Shown here: in pieces, positions 5,828 to 10,352 of the stretch
How the letters are laid out: the number at the start of each line of letters is the position of its first letter
How positions within the stretch are numbered: position 1 is the first letter of the stretch
Source: Bacteroidota bacterium
GTDB taxonomy: Bacteria; Bacteroidota; Bacteroidia; Flavobacteriales; Flavobacteriaceae
Reading direction: 5' to 3'
Assembly (NCBI GenBank): GCA_947468985.1
Contig: CANINJ010000047.1
Span: forward strand, 1 to 10,352
DNA length: 10,352 bases
Translations under genes and position numbers: made by a program
Notes under the pieces: generated by a model
The model's input: the letters and a program-made list of their open reading frames with translations, nothing else
The model's database searches: none
What the model was told of the DNA's origin: nothing

Positions 5828-6238
5828 TTAATCTTCATCTTCATCATCCGATTCATCGTCGGCAATATCGTCTGGATCAACATCGTCGTCGTCATCGGCG
5901 CTATCAATTGAATCTTCAGAATCTTTCGTTATATCTACTTCTTCCTCATCGTCGTCTGTTGCATCTTCGTCTTCAAGTTCAATTCCTTTTATAGCATCTA
6001 GAGGTACAACTATATCATCATCTTCTTCAAAATTGATAAGTCTGTCAGATAATTTCGTGCTAATTTTTACTAAGTAAATAGTGTCTTCAGTACGAACTTC
6101 AACTGCTTCGATAGTTTCATCTTTGTGGTTTTTAAATCGAATAATATTCGATTCATCATACCCATCAGGAAATTTCTCAACTAATAAGTTTAAGATTTCA
6201 TTGGTTAGTTTGGAATAATCAACAATAACTCTTTTCAT
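5828..6238 (-). CDS. Conserved-type hypothetical protein with highly acidic C-terminal tail
   Basis: 136 residues of unknown function. Residues 1-86 look like a small folded domain (MKRVIVDYSKLTNEILNLL, then FPDGYDESNIIRF, AVEVRTEDTIYLVKIS, ending IVVPLDAIKGIEL) with alternating helix and strand. Residues 87-136 are an acidic tail: I count 33 Asp or Glu in 50 positions with one lysine, including runs of five Asp. The tail is encoded by repetitive GAT/GAC/GAA triplets. No signal peptide or membrane segment is present. It starts ten bases after the stop of the deoxyhypusine-synthase-like gene and is surely in the same transcript. The layout, a small domain plus disordered polyanion, recalls by analogy the RNA polymerase delta subunit of Firmicutes, but I see no homology. 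Binding of polycations or basic proteins is only a hypothesis. Confidence 0.8.
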   Translation of the reverse strand: MKRVIVDYSKLTNEILNLLVEKFPDGYDESNIIRFKNHKDETIEAVEVRTEDTIYLVKISTKLSDRLINFEEDDDIVVPLDAIKGIELEDEDATDDDEEEVDITKDSEDSIDSADDDDDVDPDDIADDESDDEDED

Positions 6239-6248
6239 AAAAATTCTA

Positions 6249-7220
6249 TTATAAATCTAATAAATAAGCAAAAATTAATGGTACTACAATGGTTGCATCC
6301 GATTCTATTATAAATTTCGGGGTGTGAATATCTAATTTTCCCCAAGTAATTTTTTCGTTTGGAACGGCTCCAGAATAAGAACCATAACTGGTTGTTGAAT
6401 CTGAAATCTGACAGAAGTAACTCCAAAATGGTACTTCGTGCATTTCCATATCTTGGTATAACATTGGTACAACACAGATAGGGAAATCGCCAGCAATTCC
6501 TCCTCCAATTTGGAAGAAACCAATTCCATTCGCACTATTTTTTGGATACCAATCTGCAAGATAAATCATATATTCAATTCCTGACTTTACAGTCGATGCT
6601 TTCAAATCTCCTTTGATAACATATGAAGCGAAAATATTTCCCATGGTACTATCTTCCCAACCTGGAACGATAATTGGAAGATTTTTTTCAGCCGCAGCAT
6701 ACATCCAACTGTCTTTCAAATCAATTTCATAATATTCTTCAAGAACACCAGAAAGTAACATTTTGTACATAAATTCGTGTGGAAAATAACGTTCTCCTTT
6801 ATCATCGGCATCTTTCCAAATTTTGTAAATGTGCTTTTGCAAACGTCTAAATGCTTCGTGTTCAGGAATACAAGTATCTGTTACACGGTTCAAGCCACGC
6901 TCCATCAAATCCCATTCTTCTTGAGGCGTCAAATCTCTGTAATTTGGAACTCTTTCATAATGAGAATGAGCAACCAAATTCATAATATCCTCTTCAAGAT
7001 TGGCTCCTGTGCAAGAAATAATTTGAACTTTATCTTTTCGAATCATCTCTGCAAAAATCTTTCCTATTTCAGCAGTACTCATCGCACCCGCCAAAGTTAC
7101 CATCATTTTGGCACCTTTTTCTAATTGTTGCTCGTAGGCTTTTGCTGCGTCAACAACAGTTGCAGAATTGAAATGCAGGTAATACTTCTCAATAAACTGA
7201 CTAATAGGTCCTTTACTCAT
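6249..7220 (-). CDS. Deoxyhypusine-synthase-like polyamine enzyme (candidate homospermidine synthase type)
   Basis: 323-residue NAD-dependent aminobutyl-transferase family protein. True deoxyhypusine synthase (DHS) modifies eIF5A, absent from bacteria, so bacterial relatives must act on free amines; homospermidine synthesis is known for relatives. Visible are an NAD-binding-type segment TGANLEED (71-78), GWEDSTMGN (187-195), QIGGGIAGD (237-245), and EKITWGK with Glu289 and Lys295, the latter matching the DHS catalytic lysine in its SWGK motif. By hand alignment to human DHS, recalled from memory, Asp243, His288, Asn292 and Asp316 correspond to Asn194, Asp245, Cys249 and Tyr282, so the amine pocket has changed. 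It lies downstream of arginine decarboxylase (224-base gap) and ten bases upstream of the acidic-tail gene. The substrate could be putrescine, spermidine or agmatine. Family assignment is firm, reaction uncertain. Confidence 0.85.
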   Translation of the reverse strand: MSKGPISQFIEKYYLHFNSATVVDAAKAYEQQLEKGAKMMVTLAGAMSTAEIGKIFAEMIRKDKVQIISCTGANLEEDIMNLVAHSHYERVPNYRDLTPQEEWDLMERGLNRVTDTCIPEHEAFRRLQKHIYKIWKDADDKGERYFPHEFMYKMLLSGVLEEYYEIDLKDSWMYAAAEKNLPIIVPGWEDSTMGNIFASYVIKGDLKASTVKSGIEYMIYLADWYPKNSANGIGFFQIGGGIAGDFPICVVPMLYQDMEMHEVPFWSYFCQISDSTTSYGSYSGAVPNEKITWGKLDIHTPKFIIESDATIVVPLIFAYLLDL

Positions 7221-7444
7221 TTTTAATTTTTTAGTTTTAATCGATTCAAATTAACAAATTTTATATTTCATATACAATTTGAAATTCAATTTTTTTTATA
7301 ATTTTTTCGCTCCTGCATTGCTCTTAATTACATTACAATATTAAATTAATATTTAAGAATTTCGTGATAATTAACTTAAAATCCGTTTAAATACTAATAA
7401 TCAATGTTATCTGTAATTTTATGAATTGCAACACTTGAAACACT
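7221..7444. other. AT-rich spacer between arginine decarboxylase and DHS-like genes
   Basis: 224 bases without a credible ORF. It contains a perfect AT-only palindrome, AATATTAA-A-TTAATATT (7337-7353), and an 11-base palindrome TTGAAATTCAA (7279-7289). The only GC-richer patch, TTCGCTCCTGCATTG (7306-7320), weakly recalls the GGAGCGAA...TCCTGCATT flank of the hairpin element near 1060. No exact TAnnTTTG on the minus strand and no T-tailed GC hairpin is seen, so it is unclear whether the two genes form one transcript. In related genomes an agmatinase gene can sit here, as far as I recall. Confidence 0.4.
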
Positions 7445-8845
7445 TTATTTTTTATTGTAACCCAATATTTTTAAAACGTCATCTGATGTTTGTTGTTCAG
7501 AAAAAACACTCGTTGTTATTTCTCCATTTTCATCTCGATCTATCAACAAATGTTTAGGTTCTGGAATCAAACAGTGATGTAATCCGCCAAAACCACCGAT
7601 GGTTTCTTGATAAGCACCCGTATTAAAAAATCCAATGTACAATGGTTTTTCCTTGTTGTATTTTGGCAAATAAATGGCATTCATATTTTGTTCAGAATTG
7701 TAATAATCATCGCTATCACACGTCATTCCTCCCAATAAAACCCTTTCGTAAGTGTCGTTCCAACGGTTAATTGCAAGCATCACGAAACGCTTGTTAATCG
7801 CCCAAGTATCAGGTAAAGTGGTAATAAAAGACGAATCAATCATATTCCAATTCTCTCTGTCATTTTGCTGTTTTTGATACAAAATTTGATAAATAGCACC
7901 GCCACTTTCGCCAACGGTAAACGAACCAAATTCAGTAAAAATATTAGGAACAGCAACTTCCGCTTCGTCACAAGCAATCTTGATTTGATTGATAATTTCG
8001 TCAATCATATATTGGTAATCGTATTCAAATGCTAAGGAATTTTTTATTGGAAATCCACCACCCACATTCAAGCTGTCTAAACTCGGACATTCTTTCTTCA
8101 AAGCAACGTAAACCTTGATACATTTGATTAATTCATTCCAATAATAGGCGTTGTCATTGATTCCAGTATTGATAAAAAAGTGCAACATTTTAAGTTCCAA
8201 TTTCTTATTCTCGTGAATTTGTTTTTTATAAAAAGGGACAATGTTTTTGTATCCAATTCCTAATCTTGACGTGTAAAATTCAAATTTTGGTTCTTCTTCC
8301 GCAGCAATTCTAATTCCAATTTTGAATTTTCCTTTTATTTGAGCTTGAAGCAAATCCAATTCTTCGTAATTATCAATTATTGGAATCGTATTTTTATGTC
8401 CGTTATTGATGATACGGGCAATGTTTTCAATGTATTGGTCTCTTTTGAAACCATTACAAATCACATACGTACTTTTATTGATTTTCCCTGATTGCATCAA
8501 ATTTTCAACAATATTGATGTCAAATGCCGAAGACGTTTCTATATGAATGTTATTTTTGAAAGCTTCATTCATTATATATTCAAAATGCGAGCTTTTGGTG
8601 CAATAACAATAGTAATATTTACCTTTATAGTCATTTTTATCCATCGCAATTTTGAACCAGTTTTTGGCTCTTTTGATGTTGTTTGAAATTTGAGGTAAAT
8701 ACGTGAATTTTAAAGGTGTTCCGTATTCTTCGACCAATTTCATCAAATCGATATCGTGAAATTGAAGGTTGTCTTTATTAAGTTTAAATTCTTCTTGAGG
8801 GAAATAATAATTTTGATTTATTAAATCAGAATATTTTGTATTCAT
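7445..8845 (-). CDS. speA: Biosynthetic-type arginine decarboxylase (PLP fold type III)
   Basis: Decarboxylates L-arginine to agmatine, the first step of polyamine synthesis from arginine, in the cytosol. At 466 residues it is shorter than E. coli SpeA (658). The alanine-racemase-like barrel carries YCYCTKSSH with Lys84 as the PLP lysine, HIETSSAFDI (101-110), the phosphate loop LNVGGGFP (259-266) and TEFG with Glu305. The C-terminal beta domain has GGMTCDSDDYY, with Cys376-x-Asp378 as the second-subunit catalytic loop. CDSD is the SpeA form, unlike CDGLD of ornithine decarboxylase or CESxD of diaminopimelate decarboxylase, which supports arginine as substrate. GAYQ (410-413) contacts PLP. 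The ATG is at 8845, with no clear TAnnTTTG in the 55 bases before it, so it may be transcribed with the upstream small ORF and aroB. No agmatinase is adjacent. Confidence 0.9.
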   Translation of the reverse strand: MNTKYSDLINQNYYFPQEEFKLNKDNLQFHDIDLMKLVEEYGTPLKFTYLPQISNNIKRAKNWFKIAMDKNDYKGKYYYCYCTKSSHFEYIMNEAFKNNIHIETSSAFDINIVENLMQSGKINKSTYVICNGFKRDQYIENIARIINNGHKNTIPIIDNYEELDLLQAQIKGKFKIGIRIAAEEEPKFEFYTSRLGIGYKNIVPFYKKQIHENKKLELKMLHFFINTGINDNAYYWNELIKCIKVYVALKKECPSLDSLNVGGGFPIKNSLAFEYDYQYMIDEIINQIKIACDEAEVAVPNIFTEFGSFTVGESGGAIYQILYQKQQNDRENWNMIDSSFITTLPDTWAINKRFVMLAINRWNDTYERVLLGGMTCDSDDYYNSEQNMNAIYLPKYNKEKPLYIGFFNTGAYQETIGGFGGLHHCLIPEPKHLLIDRDENGEITTSVFSEQQTSDDVLKILGYNKK

Positions 8846-8900
8846 TTATATATCAGTAAATTAGATTAAAAAAATTGTATTAATTTAGTGTATCTAATTT

Positions 8901-9080
8901 TCAAACTCGGATATTTGCATAGATGATTTGTAGTTTATCATCATATATAATTGAATGTCTCAATTTATCAAAATTTAGCAACCCATTTATTGCAAAATAA
9001 CGATTTAATAGTGCTTTAAAAGCCTTATTTGTCTCATTTTTTGAAAAGGAAAAGTTGTTTGTATTTTGTTTTTTTTTCAT
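8901..9080 (-). CDS. Small basic ORF, unknown 59-residue protein
   Basis: Open frame from ATG 9080 (or GTG 9086) to TGA 8903-8901, lying between aroB and the arginine decarboxylase gene on their strand. The protein starts MKKKQNTNNFSFSKNETNK and is lysine- and asparagine-rich, then FKALLNRYFAINGLLNFDKLRH (20-41) and YDDKLQIIYANIRV at the end. No family, signal peptide or membrane segment is recognised. An exact TACATTTG -7 element at 9093-9086 (minus strand) would start transcription almost on the ATG, giving a leaderless or near-leaderless message, but no -33 TTG is seen at the right distance. Spacing of 43 bases from the aroB stop and 55 to the next start is compatible with operon membership. 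It may be a real small gene or a chance frame; coding evidence is weak. Confidence 0.38.
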   Translation of the reverse strand: MKKKQNTNNFSFSKNETNKAFKALLNRYFAINGLLNFDKLRHSIIYDDKLQIIYANIRV

Positions 9081-9123
9081 CGACACAAATGTAAAAAAAT
9101 ATTATTTCTATTTAACTAACGAA

Positions 9124-10203
9124 TTACTTTTTTTTTGAAGTTTTGTAATCTAAAAAAGCAGCCGTAATTAATTCATTTTCAACTTCTTGATTTATTGTGA
9201 TTTTTCCGATTCCATCTAACAATACAAATTTGATGGTTCCGTATTCATTTTTCTTGTCGTGAATTAGTAATTCTAAGATTGGATTTAAGTCATTTTCTTC
9301 AAAAATAACGGCTTCATAAATGGAATTAATAGTAGTTTTAATTTCAAAATATTCCTCGGCAGAAATTAAGTTTTTTCGCATTGAAACATAACTTTCCAAT
9401 ATCATTCCGATGGCAATTGCTTCGCCGTGTAATAAGGTTTTTTTATTTTCATTTTCTAAAAAATAACTTTCAATTGCGTGTCCCAAAGTATGTCCAAAAT
9501 TCAATGCTTTTCGAATTCCTTGTTCCGTTGGATCTTGCATTACAATTTCATTCTTAATTTTAATGGAATCGTATATTATAGTATCGAAATCGGCGAAATC
9601 TAATTTTGATAAATCTAAAAACTGTTTCCAATATTTTGTATCAAATATCAATCCGTGTTTCAAAACTTCAGCCAATCCGGATCGCATTTCCATTTGCGAA
9701 AGCGTATCCAAATAAGTAGTGTCAATTAGAACCATTTTTGGAATATTTATTACGCCGATTTGGTTTTTTAAATTTCCTAAATCTACTCCAGTTTTTCCGC
9801 CAATAGAAGCGTCAACCATTGATAATAATGTGGTTGGAATGTTTATAAAATCAATTCCACGTTTGAATGTCGATGCTACAAAACCTCCTAAATCAGTAAC
9901 TACGCCACCGCCTAAATTGATTATTAAACTTTTCCGGTCTGCGCCTAAATCAGTTAAAACGTTCCAAATTTGAATACAAGTTTCTATGTTCTTATTGATT
10001 TCACCTGCTTCAAATTCGATGATTTCAATGGTCAATTCGGTAGCAATATAAGGTAGTAATTTTGGCAAACAAACTTCATTGGAATTGCTATCTACAATAA
10101 TAAATATATTGGAATAATTGCTTTCAGAAATGTGATTATTGAGTGCTTTGTAACCTTCTTCATTGAAAATTACGGAATAACCATTTGCTTGAATCGTTTG
10201 CAT
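9124..10203 (-). CDS. aroB: 3-dehydroquinate synthase
   Basis: Second step of the shikimate pathway: NAD- and metal-dependent conversion of DAHP to 3-dehydroquinate, in the cytosol. From ATG 10203 the product is 359 residues, the usual AroB length. NAD-binding LGGGVVTDLGGF (97-108) is followed by RGIDFINIPTTLLSMVDASIGGKTGVD (115-141). The metal ligands are Glu179 in SGLAEVLKHG, His238 in NFGHTLGHAIE and His259 in LLHGEAIA. Conserved lysines and asparagines of the active site are in place, for example GGKTGVD and LKNQIG. The frame is open up to an ATG at 10272, but that adds 23 hydrophobic residues unlike AroB and runs through the intergenic promoter region; MQTIQANGYSV is the usual kind of start in relatives. 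It is divergent from the probable proline dehydrogenase gene. Confidence 0.95.
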   Translation of the reverse strand: MQTIQANGYSVIFNEEGYKALNNHISESNYSNIFIIVDSNSNEVCLPKLLPYIATELTIEIIEFEAGEINKNIETCIQIWNVLTDLGADRKSLIINLGGGVVTDLGGFVASTFKRGIDFINIPTTLLSMVDASIGGKTGVDLGNLKNQIGVINIPKMVLIDTTYLDTLSQMEMRSGLAEVLKHGLIFDTKYWKQFLDLSKLDFADFDTIIYDSIKIKNEIVMQDPTEQGIRKALNFGHTLGHAIESYFLENENKKTLLHGEAIAIGMILESYVSMRKNLISAEEYFEIKTTINSIYEAVIFEENDLNPILELLIHDKKNEYGTIKFVLLDGIGKITINQEVENELITAAFLDYKTSKKK

Positions 10204-10253
10204 ATTTAAAGATGTGAATAGCATTACATTTAATACTGCAAAATAAGGTAATT

Positions 10254-10288
10254 TTTGATTAAAAATCAGCATTGTGTGCTTATATTTG
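10254..10288 (+). promoter_or_regulatory. Promoter of the right-edge gene (probable proline dehydrogenase)
   Basis: TATATTTG (10281-10288) exactly matches TAnnTTTG, and TTTG (10254-10257) lies 23 bases upstream, at the long end of accepted spacing. The start would be near 10293, so the leader is about 7-16 bases. A small inverted repeat TGATT-AAA-AATCA (10256-10268) sits between the two elements and could be a regulator site. A one-mismatch -7 for aroB on the opposite strand is at 10246-10239. Confidence 0.45.
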
Positions 10289-10308
10289 CATTATTATTTA
10301 TGATACAA

Positions 10309-10352
10309 ATGGAAAAAATTTTCGACAATACAGAAATTGCGTTTTCTTTAAA
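10309..10352 (+). CDS. N-terminal fragment of a probable proline dehydrogenase (partial, runs off the window)
   Basis: Only about 15 codons are visible: MEKIFDNTEIAFSL, starting at ATG 10309, with an alternative in-frame ATG at 10300. This start resembles, from memory, the N-terminus of the monofunctional proline dehydrogenase of Flavobacterium, whose gene is often divergent from aroB. Proline dehydrogenase oxidises proline to pyrroline-5-carboxylate with FAD. No catalytic residue is in view, so the call rests on these few residues and the neighbourhood. Confidence 0.55.
   Translation, partial: MEKIFDNTEIAFSL

Noticed and set aside
5828..5960. Trinucleotide-like repeat (TCATCG/TCGTCG runs)
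   Set aside because: It is the coding sequence of the acidic Asp/Glu tail, not an independent repeat element.
6235..6559. Two open frames of 63 and 75 codons on the minus strand within the DHS-like gene
   Set aside because: They are out-of-frame shadows of a well-supported gene, have atypical composition and no plausible start context.
6249..7220. True deoxyhypusine synthase acting on an eIF5A-like protein
   Set aside because: Bacteria lack eIF5A, no such protein is encoded here, and substrate-contact residues appear changed.
5099..8415. Near-identical 15-base strings CCGTTATTGA(C/T)GATAC at about 5099 and 8400
   Set aside because: One lies in the small ORF and the other in the arginine decarboxylase gene read on opposite strands, with no flanking similarity; most likely chance.
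9085..9095. 11-base string ACAAATGTAAA shared with operator copy at 2991-3001, possibly a seventh operator
   Set aside because: The left half-site is absent (GACAC in place of TTTAC); the identity is explained by both containing the -7 element TACATTTG.
10204..10272. ATG at 10272 as the aroB start
   Set aside because: It adds 23 residues not typical of AroB and crosses the divergent promoter region; ATG 10203 gives the normal length.
1..10352. CRISPR array, tRNA or rRNA genes, insertion sequence, attachment sites, defence-system genes
   Set aside because: I saw no regularly spaced direct repeats, no cloverleaf-like or rRNA sequence, no transposase or integrase motifs and no terminal inverted repeats with target duplications.

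Overview
The window looks like a chromosomal stretch from a member of the Flavobacteriaceae, most likely Flavobacterium or a close relative. The reasons are the strongly AT-rich sequence, the near absence of Shine-Dalgarno sequences before start codons, several matches to the Bacteroidota promoter element TAnnTTTG, the gene content (short PlsC-like acyltransferase, 466-residue arginine decarboxylase, deoxyhypusine-synthase-like protein, aroB divergent from a probable proline dehydrogenase gene), and an intergenic hairpin that resembles an interspersed repeat I associate with Flavobacterium genomes. No tRNA, rRNA, CRISPR array, insertion sequence or prophage gene is visible.

Layout. 25-1047 (+) is a low-specificity threonine aldolase. 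1055-1165 is a hairpin-rich repeat-like spacer. 1214-1876 (-) is a spermidine-synthase-fold methyltransferase, divergent from a PlsC-like acyltransferase at 1933-2487 (+). The acyltransferase runs stop-to-stop into an XRE-type regulator at 2488-2961 (-). A 312-base spacer then separates that regulator from a divergent M14 zinc carboxypeptidase (3274-4431 +). The plus strand continues with an Lrp/AsnC regulator (4506-4985), a terminator (5011-5039), a 56-codon small ORF (5078-5248) and a DinB-family protein (5258-5773). A perfect palindromic, probably bidirectional terminator (5788-5815) closes this group.

From 5828 to 10203 all genes are on the minus strand. In transcription order they are aroB, a 59-codon basic ORF, arginine decarboxylase, a deoxyhypusine-synthase-like enzyme, and a small protein with an extremely acidic tail. 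The first codons of a probable proline dehydrogenase (+) lie at the right edge.

Two functional modules stand out. (1) The XRE regulator/M14 peptidase spacer carries six copies of the palindrome TTTAC-N4-GTAAA, four perfect and two with one mismatch, arranged three near each gene. One copy on each side contains a perfect TAnnTTTG element pointing at the adjacent gene, and another covers the regulator's start codon. This looks like an undescribed self-regulated divergent switch and is the best candidate for novelty in the window. (2) Arginine decarboxylase plus the deoxyhypusine-synthase-like enzyme look like a polyamine pathway. Homospermidine is the major polyamine reported for Flavobacterium. 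The enzyme keeps the catalytic lysine but, by my hand alignment, has replaced several substrate-binding residues of true deoxyhypusine synthase, and no agmatinase gene lies beside it. Most other genes are ordinary housekeeping genes.
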